DNA of 64,000 nucleotides from JAJZIH01 sp021785265 (GCA_027338645.1 DAHWSH010000011.1:62001-126000); one strand, 5' to 3'. Counted from the stretch's first letter, positions 25,227 to 33,559 are shown. Translations and numbers: made by a program. Notes: generated from the letters alone by a model not told the origin.

Positions 25227-26090
25227 GTGAGCACCCTCTACGTTCCTTATTTTGGTTTGCGCGAGGAACCTTTTGGGATGACGCCGGATCCTCGCTTTCT
25301 TTTTCTGAGCCGGCAGCACCAAGAGGGGCTCGCGCACCTCCTGTACGGCCTGACACAAGAAGGGGGATTCGTCGAGCTGTCCGGGGAGGTCGGGACCGGG
25401 AAAACGACCTTGATTAGACGGCTGCTGGAACAGTTGCCCCCCGGAGTTGAGGTTGCCCTCATCCTGAATCCAAAGCAAACACCCAAGGCCTTGACTCTGA
25501 ATCTCCTCCGCGAGCTCCGGGCGGACTTGGCCCCAAACGCAAACCGTCTTGATCTTCCGACCCTGATCGGGCTTGTGTATCAGCATCTATTTTCGATTTA
25601 CCGAAAGGGGCAACGAGCCATTCTGATTGTTGACGAGGCCCAGGCGCTCTCGGTGGAAACGCTGGAACAGATCCGTCTCCTGACCAACCTTGAGACCCGC
25701 CAGGAAAAATTACTCCAGATCGTCCTCGTTGGCCAACCAGAGATTGACGAACTCCTAGATAGAGCAGCGCTCCGACCCCTACGAAACCGGATCACCGCAC
25801 GTTTCCATCTGGGCCCTCTGACAGCCAGAGAAACTTCAGAGTACATCGCTCATCGACTTGCAGTGGCGGGCTTGAGTTCTAGCCTGTTCACTCCAGGCGC
25901 CACCCGTTTGATCCATCACCATGCCCGTGGATTCCCCCGCACTATCAATATCCTGTGCTCTCGGGCCCTGCTCGCAGCCTATGTCACCGGGGAGCGCATA
26001 GTGGGACGAAATCTGATCCGTCAGGCTGCCCGGGAATTATCCGGGCGTTCCTCGGCCGGATTCTGGTCACGCTGGCTCCGGCCTTCCTGA
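25227..26090 (+). CDS. GspA/ExeA-like AAA ATPase, short form
   Basis: A 287-residue ATPase with the ExeA N-terminus (YVPYFGLREEPFGMTPDPRF), Walker A GEVGTGKTT at 53-61 and Walker B ILIVDEAQAL. ExeA/GspA proteins help insert the type II secretion secretin through peptidoglycan with GspB. Full ExeA carries a C-terminal membrane helix and peptidoglycan-binding domain; this version stops just after the ATPase module, so it must rely on partners for wall contact. The GTG start has GGAG six bases upstream. The GspB-like gene follows after 12 bases. No other gsp gene is in the window. Confidence 0.88.
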   Translation: MSTLYVPYFGLREEPFGMTPDPRFLFLSRQHQEGLAHLLYGLTQEGGFVELSGEVGTGKTTLIRRLLEQLPPGVEVALILNPKQTPKALTLNLLRELRADLAPNANRLDLPTLIGLVYQHLFSIYRKGQRAILIVDEAQALSVETLEQIRLLTNLETRQEKLLQIVLVGQPEIDELLDRAALRPLRNRITARFHLGPLTARETSEYIAHRLAVAGLSSSLFTPGATRLIHHHARGFPRTINILCSRALLAAYVTGERIVGRNLIRQAARELSGRSSAGFWSRWLRPS

Positions 26091-26102
26091 GGCACCGCCG
26101 TC

Positions 26103-26708
26103 ATGTCCATCATTCTGGATGCACTACGGAAGGCCGAGCTGGAACGGAGTCATCGAGTGAACGGGCTCTTGTCGGCACCTCCAGACCTTCGCCCTCCCGG
26201 CAAGCGCATGCACTGGGCAACCTGGACTACCATCGGCTTGACCTGCCTGGTCTTGGGAGGAATCATTGCCCTTGAGATTTCCGCCTGGCTCCACTCTTCC
26301 ATGGGGCACTCGCCGTCCCTCTCCCGATCCGCCCCATCGATCCCCCTCGCCCAATCTAGGTATCCAGCACGAGGAACTCGATCGGTTGCCGAGTCGGCAA
26401 ACTCGATCATACGACATCCCTTGCCCCCTCATGCTCAGGTACCCCCGAAACCTGTACCCGAATCCGCAGCACACCACCCCATCGGAGCAGATATGACTCC
26501 AAATCTGGGGAGTCCTCCCGCCGATCTCGGCTGGCAGATCCAGGTTTTTAGTTGGAATCCCAATCCCGCCCGGCGCTTTGTCGTGATCAATATGCGAACC
26601 TATCGGGTGGGTGCACTGCTCCCGGGTGGGATCCGACTCGTCCGGATCCTCCGTCAAGGGATCCTCATCCGCGACCGGAACCGGCTCTATCTTTTCCCCC
26701 GTCCTTGA
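26103..26708 (+). CDS. GspB-like protein (type II secretion assembly)
   Basis: A 201-residue bitopic inner-membrane protein. It has the short cytoplasmic start typical of GspB (SIILDALRKAELERSH), one transmembrane helix near 42-64, a Pro/Ser-rich linker, and a C-terminal T2SSB domain at about 140-200 (GWQIQVFSWNPNPARRFVVINMRTYRVG). It partners with GspA for secretin assembly. Its position directly after the GspA-like ATPase supports the call. Since the ATPase lacks its own wall-binding domain, the pair may serve another envelope machine, for example the pilus apparatus. Confidence 0.85.
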   Translation: MSIILDALRKAELERSHRVNGLLSAPPDLRPPGKRMHWATWTTIGLTCLVLGGIIALEISAWLHSSMGHSPSLSRSAPSIPLAQSRYPARGTRSVAESANSIIRHPLPPHAQVPPKPVPESAAHHPIGADMTPNLGSPPADLGWQIQVFSWNPNPARRFVVINMRTYRVGALLPGGIRLVRILRQGILIRDRNRLYLFPRP

Positions 26709-26792
26709 AGCTGTGTCAGCGTGGAGTGCAGTCGCCGCGCCACCTCGACGAGAGCGCGGGTATCCACTTCTGGTTCTGGTAAAATCACACCG

Positions 26793-28568
26793 ATGATGAA
26801 TAGAAAACCGACGCTTGCAGGCCGCCGGGCGCTGAGGTGTTTCCTGATCGGGGCGGCGGGTTTTTCCTGCCTGACATGCGCTTGGGCGTCAGGCTTGGCT
26901 GGCGTGTCCGAGAGCAGCTTATCCCGCGGGTTCCAACAGGAGCGTGCGGATTTAATCCAGAAGCTTGGGAAAACTCCCTACTCTTGGTTACACCTGGAGA
27001 AGCTCCCCCAACCAAGAAGCGGGATCGCCCGTTATGTCCTGATTTTCGGCAAATCGCTCGGGGCGACTCCTTCAAGCCTGAAATCGCTAACGGTTTTCAT
27101 CACCCCCCCCCTGACTCATCCAGGCTATACCACCTGGGTAGCAGCCCAAACTCTCTTCCAGCACCTTACTAATCCCCAAATCCGACGCCGTCTGCTCAAT
27201 CACCTCACCCTTATTTTTTTTCTGGTCGGCAGAACCGCAGAGCCCGGAGCGCGTAGCGTGAACAACGCCCGGATTCCCGGTCTTCGCAGCCCTGGGGATA
27301 TCCGCAACGGAGACTTGCTCCAGGCCCATTCGCTCGGGGTCCGTGCCTGGCTCCGTCTATTCCGCCAGTGGAAGCCGGCTGTGGTCATGGAACTGGAAAG
27401 CGCCGAAACCGCAAACTGGCGAGCTCAGTGTCTTTTTGGGACTGCTCCCGATGCACTCCTTCCCGCTCCGCTGTCTATTCTTACCCACCAACTCCGTTCC
27501 GAAACTCGATCCGTCTGGCAACAACATCGGGTACAGGTCCGCGCCTGGTTTAGATTACTGAACCCCGCAAGTCCCGGCCGTGGAGTCATTACGGCCCCGG
27601 GTCGTCTCTCGGGTCCAGTTCCCTACAGTGCATTAAATCGTGCGCTGGCATTTCAGTGGACCTGGAAAGGCAATCCGAAGGAGGATCATCTGTCCACACG
27701 GATCTGGCAAACCCTGGATCCCTGGTTCGATCTTCTGATGCAGAATCGCCCCAAGATCCTCCAAGCCAGAAGGCAGGCTCGCATGATCACACCTGGCGAC
27801 CCCGTGATCGTCCATCTCCCTCTGTCCGAACAGATCCGTCGGGAAGCAACCCCCTTTCTCCTTCATACCTACGCCTACGACGAAACTCTGAGTCCAATTT
27901 CCGGAACCGTCTGGGTCCGTTACAACAAACAGCAACCACGAAATTATCTGGTACCCCGTTTCACCCAGTCGATCATTACCCTGAAACAGCCAGGGATTTC
28001 CGGTTATCTCATTCCGCCGATCTTTGTCCGCGCAATCCGTGCTCTCAAACGACAGGGAGTACAAATGAAGATCCTGCACAAGGCGTGGACACTACGGGTC
28101 ATCGTACACCGGTTGGAGAGGATCCGGTGGAGTATTCCACCCAAGACCCCGGTTCCTACCATCAGTTCCTTCCAGACCCAGCCACGGATTCGCCGTCTCA
28201 CCTATCCCGCGGGTTCTGCCTACATTCCCCTGAACCAGACACACCGCGCCTTGATCGTTACTTTGCTTGATCCAGACAGTCCGTACAATCTCCTATATCT
28301 CGGGTTTTTCCGTAACCTCTTCGACCCACTGCCCCACGTGCATCAGGCCCGCTTGGAAACAATCGCCCGTCAACTTCTCAGAACCCACCCGAAACTGGCC
28401 CGTGGATTCCTTCACCGGATCCTCAACCCCCATTTCGCCGGGAATCCCCGTAGCCGTCTCGATTTCTTTTATCGGCATTTGTACAGAGACCCAGTCTCAC
28501 GGCACTTGTACCCTGTCGCCGAGTGGGTGAGTGCTCCTCATGACCGATCACCGCTGCCTCCGTCGTGA
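26793..28568 (+). CDS. Exported M14-carboxypeptidase-like protein lacking recognisable zinc ligands
   Basis: A 591-residue protein. An in-frame reading from 26721 is arginine-rich and overly long; the ATG pair at 26793/26796 opens a signal peptide (CFLIGAAGFSCLTCAWASG). The C-terminus (YPAGSAYIPLNQTHRALIVTLLDPDSP..LGFF) resembles the tail of M14 zinc carboxypeptidases of gammaproteobacteria, and the segment HPGY ... IFFLVGRTAEPGA ... GDLLQ ... MELESAE follows the M14 core order. The HxxE site reads HPGY (109-112) and the later His-containing strand reads MELESAE (199-205), so no zinc site is visible. A binding role or inactive relic is inferred. The GTGA overlap couples it to the next gene. 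Confidence 0.6.
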   Translation: MMNRKPTLAGRRALRCFLIGAAGFSCLTCAWASGLAGVSESSLSRGFQQERADLIQKLGKTPYSWLHLEKLPQPRSGIARYVLIFGKSLGATPSSLKSLTVFITPPLTHPGYTTWVAAQTLFQHLTNPQIRRRLLNHLTLIFFLVGRTAEPGARSVNNARIPGLRSPGDIRNGDLLQAHSLGVRAWLRLFRQWKPAVVMELESAETANWRAQCLFGTAPDALLPAPLSILTHQLRSETRSVWQQHRVQVRAWFRLLNPASPGRGVITAPGRLSGPVPYSALNRALAFQWTWKGNPKEDHLSTRIWQTLDPWFDLLMQNRPKILQARRQARMITPGDPVIVHLPLSEQIRREATPFLLHTYAYDETLSPISGTVWVRYNKQQPRNYLVPRFTQSIITLKQPGISGYLIPPIFVRAIRALKRQGVQMKILHKAWTLRVIVHRLERIRWSIPPKTPVPTISSFQTQPRIRRLTYPAGSAYIPLNQTHRALIVTLLDPDSPYNLLYLGFFRNLFDPLPHVHQARLETIARQLLRTHPKLARGFLHRILNPHFAGNPRSRLDFFYRHLYRDPVSRHLYPVAEWVSAPHDRSPLPPS

Positions 28569-29797
28569 AAGTTCTGGTGGCCGAAAGTTCGCGGCTGTTC
28601 CACATCGCCTGGGAACGTCTGATCCGGGATTTAGGCCAAGAACCGGTGTTCGCGACAACAGGAGAGGAAGCCATTCGGTGGGCACAGGGGTCCTCCTGCT
28701 ATACGGGTCTGATTTCCCATACCCTGCCGGACATGGATGGAGAGACTTGTCTCGTCCGCATCCAGCAACTGGCACCGATTCCCCTCTACCGTCCGGTCGT
28801 GGTCACCTCCAACCCTGACGCCTGGAGGGCATCTCTTATGAACGAACCGATCTGGGAGGTGGTCGACCGGCAGAACCTACCTGCCATTCGGCGGATTCTG
28901 GAAGATCGGATCCGGGATTGCGCGATCCACCCGCCGCTACCCGTTCTGTACCTCGATGATAGTCAGGTGGCAGCAAAACACATGCAAGATCTGTTTTCCA
29001 AAATCGGGGTCAGCCTGCACCATTTTTCAACCCCGAATGAGGCCCTGCGTGCCCTTGGAGAAATTGCGTACGAACTAATCCTGTGCGACGTCCAGATCGA
29101 GGACGCGGTAACCGGCTACGACTTGGTTCCGCAAATCCGGCAGGCAGTCAAAACCGGAGGGCGGCCCCCGGTCATTCTCGTTTCTGCGAACGATAGCCTA
29201 GACCAGAGACAACTGGCCCTTCTTTCGGGAGCAGATGATTTTTGGAGTAAATCTATCTCCATTGGCATTGTTCAAAAGCACTTGGAACGCTCCCGTGAGA
29301 GCCGCCTGCTGCGTGAGAGGATCGTTCAGCTGGAACGGAAAGTACTGGCAGAGCGCTTTCTCGAATCGGAAAGTGGGCTTCCCAATGATCATGCGCTTAA
29401 GGATTACGCAAGCTGGCGCTTTCGTGTCGGGTTTGCGGAATCTTCACTGATCCGGGTAGTCTTGATCCAATTCCATGGCCAGAACGGAACCACGGGAGAA
29501 ACACCCGAGGACCTTCCTCGTCCAACCATACCTTGGCCAGAACTCTGTAAATGGAAGTCGTCACTTCCACAGACGGTTTTTTGCGCTCACTTCCCTCCTA
29601 CCCAACTGGTTCTGGTTATGCCCGCGCTATCGGTCGACCCTTCAGCCGAGGAATCTCCCTGGCAGGGTCTGCCCCCCCTGCCTCACGCCATTTCCCTTGT
29701 CGCTACGCCAGATATCACCAGTCTAGTCGTTCGTGTCGGAGCCCAACTTGATGAAGTCTGGCGAAACCTGAGACCGGAACACGAAACTGCAGACTAA
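28565..29797 (+). CDS. Double-receiver protein with a relic GGDEF-like C-terminus
   Basis: A 410-residue cytoplasmic protein starting at a GTG that overlaps the previous stop. Receiver 1 (1-118) keeps the fold (LPDMDG) but has Ser51 where the phosphorylated Asp belongs. Receiver 2 (124-245) is complete: Asp131/132, phospho-acceptor Asp175, Ser207 and Lys229. A coiled linker (RLLRERIVQLERKVLAERF) leads to 268-400, which starts like a diguanylate cyclase (SGLPNDHALKDY against the usual TGLPNRRAF) but has no GGDEF motif; the equivalent stretch appears to be FPPTQLVLVMPA. It is probably a non-enzymatic signal adaptor. Coupling to an exported M14-like protein is unusual. Confidence 0.7.
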   Translation: MKVLVAESSRLFHIAWERLIRDLGQEPVFATTGEEAIRWAQGSSCYTGLISHTLPDMDGETCLVRIQQLAPIPLYRPVVVTSNPDAWRASLMNEPIWEVVDRQNLPAIRRILEDRIRDCAIHPPLPVLYLDDSQVAAKHMQDLFSKIGVSLHHFSTPNEALRALGEIAYELILCDVQIEDAVTGYDLVPQIRQAVKTGGRPPVILVSANDSLDQRQLALLSGADDFWSKSISIGIVQKHLERSRESRLLRERIVQLERKVLAERFLESESGLPNDHALKDYASWRFRVGFAESSLIRVVLIQFHGQNGTTGETPEDLPRPTIPWPELCKWKSSLPQTVFCAHFPPTQLVLVMPALSVDPSAEESPWQGLPPLPHAISLVATPDITSLVVRVGAQLDEVWRNLRPEHETAD

Positions 29798-29833
29798 TCC
29801 CGCATCCCGGTCCCTGCCCGCTTCAGCTGCTGA

Positions 29834-30112
29834 TCAAAAGTCTGGCAAACAATCTGAATAATCATCACTGAGAATATCGAGGGCCCGACGGGCGTCCGAT
29901 TTGGCCACCTGCAGTTTGATGCCACCCACAGTCAGAGCATAGAGCCAGTCCATCTGTACGAGGTGGTGATCGTTCATCCGGACAATGATTCCTTCAGTCT
30001 GGAGTCGCCCAGCAGCAATATTGGCATTGACCTGATCATCAAACACCGCGACAGTAACAAACCCGCCGGATCCCTCTGGATCACCCGGATGGGGAGAATC
30101 AAGCCCGTGCAT
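29834..30112 (-). CDS. DUF2007-family small protein
   Basis: A 92-residue protein; the DUF2007 domain covers about 19-90 (VTVAVFDDQVNANIAAGRLQTEGI, then VGGIKLQVAKSDARRALDIL). This domain has a PII-like or ACT-like ferredoxin fold and is annotated as putative signal transducer. Its start overlaps tatC by 14 bases, so it is the last gene of the dtd-tatABC run. A shorter start near residue 19 is possible since the first 18 residues are not conserved-looking. Role unknown. Confidence 0.8.
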   Translation of the reverse strand: MHGLDSPHPGDPEGSGGFVTVAVFDDQVNANIAAGRLQTEGIIVRMNDHHLVQMDWLYALTVGGIKLQVAKSDARRALDILSDDYSDCLPDF

Positions 30113-30845
30113 GTTCTGGAACCAGGTGTCGAACGAGGATCAGCCCGAGTTCGTAGAGTCCGTACATTGGGAGTCCCAGCAGCGTCATGGACAGGGCATC
30201 GGGTGGCGTCAAAAATGCCGCAATGATAAAGCAGATCAAAAAAACATAGCGTCGCTGTTTTCTCAGAGTCTCGACCTTGACCAAGTGTAGTGAGACCAAA
30301 AGGACAATCACTACAGGCATCTCGAACGAGATCCCAAAAGCGAGTGCCAGATGGAGGCAAAAGGACAGATAGTTACGAATATCCGTCATTACAGCCACAC
30401 CCGTCGGTGCCACGGAGACAAAAAAATGGAATGCCATTGGGAAAATTACGAAATACGCAAACGCAATGCCAACGTAAAAAAGCATCACCGCACTCACCAG
30501 AAGGGTTCGGGCAAAGCGCCTTTCCCATCGGTACAGTGCAGGGGTAACAAATGCCCAAAGTTCATACAGGATCACGGGCATACAGAGAAGAAGGGTGACC
30601 AGTAGGGTAAGTTGGAATGGAACCACAAAAGGAGTCGAGACATGAATTGCAATCAGGTGATCTCCGGGTGGCATGACCAACTCAAGGGGTCTTGCGAGGA
30701 ACCGGAAAATTTCATCGGACCACGGGATGAGCGCCACGAAAACCACGACACAGAATCCGACTGAGAACAGGAGACGCCGTCTCAACTCGACCAGGTGCCC
30801 CACTAACGCCGGAGTTAACCATCTGGGCTCTGGAACTTTGCTCAT
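30099..30845 (-). CDS. tatC: Twin-arginine translocase subunit TatC
   Basis: A 248-residue inner-membrane protein with six helices, the receptor core of the Tat pathway that recognises twin-arginine signal peptides. Characteristic segments are HLVELRRRLLFSVG at the N-terminus, PLELVMPPGDHLIAIHVSTPF in the first periplasmic loop, and a FEMPVV motif after helix 4. The start overlaps the tatB stop (ATGA). The normal order tatA-tatB-tatC is kept on the minus strand. Confidence 0.97.
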   Translation of the reverse strand: MSKVPEPRWLTPALVGHLVELRRRLLFSVGFCVVVFVALIPWSDEIFRFLARPLELVMPPGDHLIAIHVSTPFVVPFQLTLLVTLLLCMPVILYELWAFVTPALYRWERRFARTLLVSAVMLFYVGIAFAYFVIFPMAFHFFVSVAPTGVAVMTDIRNYLSFCLHLALAFGISFEMPVVIVLLVSLHLVKVETLRKQRRYVFLICFIIAAFLTPPDALSMTLLGLPMYGLYELGLILVRHLVPEHARA

Positions 30846-31102
30846 CGGTCGGGTGGGCGGGTGGACGTGGAACCTGGTTCCCGTTCCGAACGGAGGCCAT
30901 GAGTCTTCTGAGTAGGTTCTTGCGTGGGTTCATCAGATCCGAGTGCTTGGTCAAACTCCTCGCTCAATCGTGCCCAAACTTGACGCACCTGTCGGACCCA
31001 CTGGCCCAACTGGCGTGCACAGGTGGGGATCTGTTCCGGCCCAAGAACCAGAAGGGCTAGGACCGCGAGCACCACAATCTCGCCCATGCCAAAATCGAAC
31101 AT
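30842..31102 (-). CDS. tatB: Sec-independent translocase subunit TatB
   Basis: An 86-residue protein with an N-terminal membrane helix (MFDFGMGEIVVLAVLALLVLG), the hinge GPEQIP and an amphipathic helix (CARQLGQWVRQVRQVWARL), then a charged tail. It forms the substrate receptor with TatC. It is shorter than the E. coli protein (171) but within the range seen in other proteobacteria. Overlaps tatC by four bases. Confidence 0.93.
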   Translation of the reverse strand: MFDFGMGEIVVLAVLALLVLGPEQIPTCARQLGQWVRQVRQVWARLSEEFDQALGSDEPTQEPTQKTHGLRSEREPGSTSTRPPDR

Positions 31103-31172
31103 GTACCCTCCTTACACTGCGAGGCCGCAGATTGCCCTCGGCCCGCATCCGGGTTTCTCGTTTTTCCGAATG

Positions 31173-31403
31173 TTATGTGGGGGGGGGTGGAGGTGGAGGG
31201 GGTTCAATCCGATTGGTCTGGGTGGGTGAGCCCGGCTCGGGCGACTTCCCCCCCGGCTCCTCACCATTCAAGGCCTCCCGGAAGCTCCGCACTGCCTTAC
31301 CCAAGTCCGACCCGATCGTTCGCAGACGACCCGCACCGAAGATGACGACCACAATCATGAAAATGACCAGCAGATGCCAGATGCTGAGACCGTCTAAACC
31401 CAT
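31173..31403 (-). CDS. tatA: Sec-independent translocase subunit TatA
   Basis: A 76-residue pore-forming Tat subunit: one membrane helix (IWHLLVIFMIVVVIFG), the hinge FGAGRL, and an amphipathic helix (IGSDLGKAVRSFREAL). The C-terminal tail ends in a run of eight prolines followed by Thr; part of that proline run is encoded by a nine-base C tract (G at 31179-31187 on the plus strand) near the stop. Slippage there would alter only the extreme C-terminus. Directly downstream of dtd. Confidence 0.93.
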   Translation of the reverse strand: MGLDGLSIWHLLVIFMIVVVIFGAGRLRTIGSDLGKAVRSFREALNGEEPGGKSPEPGSPTQTNRIEPPPPPPPPT

Positions 31404-31457
31404 CGCACGGCCCTCCGCGGACGAACCCGAACTGCTTCATTGTAACGCAAATCACCT

Positions 31458-31901
31458 TCAGCTACTCAGCAAAAACGTTACGGGCCCATTATTGACCAGT
31501 TTCACTTCCATATGAGCCCCAAAACATCCTGCTTGGGCCAAACGTTCCCCACCACATTTCTGTGCATGCTCCAGGACGGCTTGGAACAATTCAGCGCTGG
31601 CAGCCGGTGGCAGGGCCGGGAAGAGATCCGCTCGTCGCCCCCGTCGCGTATCCGCTGCTAGGGTGAACTCGGGAATCCAGAGGATCTCACCCGCCACGGC
31701 TCGTACATCCCGGCTGAAGTGGCCATTGGTATCGGCAAACAGACGGTATTCGACCACTCGATCGACCAGTCGGAGTACTCTTTGGATCTCATCACCTCGT
31801 TCAAATGCCAGAAAAACGAGAATACCCAGCTCAATGGCGGCAACTTCCCGACCCATGACTGAAACCCGGGCCTGAGTAACCCTTTGGAGGAGCGCTTTCA
31901 T
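31458..31901 (-). CDS. dtd: D-aminoacyl-tRNA deacylase
   Basis: A 147-residue enzyme that removes D-amino acids (and glycine) mischarged on tRNA. The ATG at 31901 gives the normal N-terminus KALLQRVTQARVSV; the frame stays open to 31991 without family resemblance. The Gly-cis-Pro motif is present in NNGPVTFLL. The other motif, normally SQFTL, reads PEFTLAAD, a substitution worth checking. First gene of the dtd-tatABC-DUF2007 run, with a palindromic site 80 bases upstream. Confidence 0.92.
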   Translation of the reverse strand: MKALLQRVTQARVSVMGREVAAIELGILVFLAFERGDEIQRVLRLVDRVVEYRLFADTNGHFSRDVRAVAGEILWIPEFTLAADTRRGRRADLFPALPPAASAELFQAVLEHAQKCGGERLAQAGCFGAHMEVKLVNNGPVTFLLSS

Positions 31902-31981
31902 GGCCTCTGACCTGTCTTTTCCTACCCGAATGGGGACTGACTGAGGGATGGAGCAAGAAATCCGGGGACCCGGCATGGAGC

Positions 31982-32024
31982 TTGTAAACATCTGTTTACA
32001 AAATTTGTCTACATCTGTTGGTTC
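31982..32024. promoter_or_regulatory. 20-bp perfect inverted repeat plus partial second copy, upstream of dtd-tat
   Basis: TTGTAAAC (31982-31989) and GTTTACAA (31994-32001) are perfect inverted arms around ATCT. A degenerate copy begins 23 bases on at 32005 (TTGTctACATCTGTT). The spacing of about two helical turns and the dyad form suggest tandem sites for a dimeric regulator such as a TetR-type repressor. No T tract makes it a terminator. The regulator is not identifiable from this window. Confidence 0.55.
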
Positions 32025-32081
32025 CCATCGGCCTTCGGATACATCACACTAGAACAACGACAGGGAACAGCGACGAGCAGA

Positions 32082-32103
32082 GGGAGGGCGGGGGATGGTG
32101 GGG
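32082..32103 (+). other. canonical G-quadruplex motif
   Basis: Four G runs of 3, 3, 5 and 4 bases are separated by loops of 1, 1 and 5 bases, in the noncoding gap between the Mpo1-like gene and dtd. Both flanking genes are on the other strand, so the motif is in the template strand of any transcript running from one to the other. Confidence 0.5.
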
Positions 32104-32186
32104 TCAAAGGCGTCGCTTGCCCCAAGAAACCTCGGGCACTCATCCCCCCCCAGGACCGCATGCCAGAGCAGTCGGTTCCGTCTGTG

Positions 32187-32654
32187 TCAATAGAAGAGCC
32201 CCCGCCGCTGGTAAAGAGCCGCAAGCAGCCAGAGGGGACCGATCAGGAGAAACTGGAGATCCCGGAAAAATGACGGCTTCCGGCCTTCAATCCGGTGTCC
32301 GACAAACTGACCGGTCCATGCCAGAATAAAAATGGGGGCGGCAAGTTCCCAAACTGAGGACGTGAGCTGTCCGGCCCCGTAGACAATCGCCACAGTCACA
32401 ATGCCCACGATACTCATTCCAATGGCCAAGCGCCAGTTCAATACGTAGTAATAGACGAGCGCTAAAACCAGGAAAAGGACTCCCCAGTTGAGCAGAACTG
32501 AAACCCGCACCCAGCCGACCGGCTCAGGAACCGACCAGAGCAGCCCAACAAAAGAAATCATGATGAGCGGAATACAAATCCAGTGAATGAGCTTGTTAAC
32601 CGGGGATTGGTGACTTTCACCATATTCAGTAAGCCAGCTTTGAACACTACGCAT
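32187..32654 (-). CDS. Mpo1-like (DUF962) membrane protein
   Basis: A 155-residue inner-membrane protein with about four hydrophobic helices. The family hallmark is the N-terminal ESHQSPVNKLIHWICIPL and, near the C-terminus, WTGQFVGHRIEGRKPSFF; these histidines bind iron in yeast Mpo1, a dioxygenase of 2-hydroxy fatty-acid alpha-oxidation. The ATG at 32654 follows AGAGGAGA by seven bases; the frame continues to 32729 but the extra residues look random. A role in fatty-acid turnover is an inference from the yeast member. Confidence 0.88.
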   Translation of the reverse strand: MRSVQSWLTEYGESHQSPVNKLIHWICIPLIMISFVGLLWSVPEPVGWVRVSVLLNWGVLFLVLALVYYYVLNWRLAIGMSIVGIVTVAIVYGAGQLTSSVWELAAPIFILAWTGQFVGHRIEGRKPSFFRDLQFLLIGPLWLLAALYQRRGLFY

Positions 32655-32847
32655 AGCAGGTCTCCTCTGTCGTAGAGTACCAACTGGATCCCGCGAAGCC
32701 ATTCGCCCCATTTCACGACAAAAGGCCAAGCAGGTCTGGACTGCTTTATGATGATAGCCTGATCACAAGAGTTAGATCTATACCGGCCAGTTGCTGTCCG
32801 GACCCAGTTTTTTACGTATTCCTGAATATAGGAGCTTTCTGGGCAAG

Positions 32848-33513
32848 ATGTCCATCGAACAAAACCTGTTTATCCCAGGGACCGCGGGGCGCCTTGAGGC
32901 ACGGGTCGGAGAACCCACGTCAGCCCCATCAGGGTCGTCTGGGGCGATAGCCGTTGTTTTGCATCCTCACCCGCTCTTTCAAGGCAGTCTCGAGAACAAG
33001 GTGGTCTTCACCTTGACTCGGGCAGCTTCAAGTGTCGGCGCAAGCACGATCCGCTTCAATTTTCGTGGGGTTGGGAAAAGTGATGGTCGTTACGGAGAAG
33101 GGATCGGGGAACTCGCCGATATCCGTTCAGTCGTGACTTGGGCTCGCTCGCATTGGGGCCCAGAGCCAGCACTCTGGCTCCTTGGATTCTCGTTCGGTGC
33201 CGGTTTGGCCATCCAAAATGCCATTGCACTGGGGGCCGCTGCCTTGATCACCATCGCCCCGCCGGTTCATCACTTTACGCTGGAGGCTGACCGGCTTCCG
33301 GCTTGCCCTTGGTTAATCATTCAAGGTGAAGACGACGAAATAGTTCCGGTATCTGCGGTCACCTCTTGGAGCCGGAACCTGCCCAAGCAAGCTGTTTTCG
33401 AGCTTTGGCCGGGGGTTACGCACTTTTTCCACGGGCAACTGGCCCCGCTTAGGTCAACGGTCAGCCGTTTCCTAACGGAGCGCGCCCACGCCCCTCTATC
33501 TTCCACAATCTAA
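32848..33513 (+). CDS. Alpha/beta hydrolase (COG2945 type)
   Basis: A 221-residue cytoplasmic hydrolase. The nucleophile elbow is GFSFGAG (Ser), the acid is in IIQGEDDEIVP and the histidine in GVTHFFHG. HPHPLFQGSLENKVV near the N-terminus is typical of the small COG2945 hydrolases. Substrate unknown. The ATG at 32848 has only a weak ribosome site; the frame is open 19 codons further upstream. Its transcript ends at the bidirectional hairpin 33560-33598. Confidence 0.88.
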   Translation: MSIEQNLFIPGTAGRLEARVGEPTSAPSGSSGAIAVVLHPHPLFQGSLENKVVFTLTRAASSVGASTIRFNFRGVGKSDGRYGEGIGELADIRSVVTWARSHWGPEPALWLLGFSFGAGLAIQNAIALGAAALITIAPPVHHFTLEADRLPACPWLIIQGEDDEIVPVSAVTSWSRNLPKQAVFELWPGVTHFFHGQLAPLRSTVSRFLTERAHAPLSSTI

Positions 33514-33559
33514 AAAGCCAAATCGCCCAGCCAGTAGCCTGCTTGCTGAGAAAACAACC

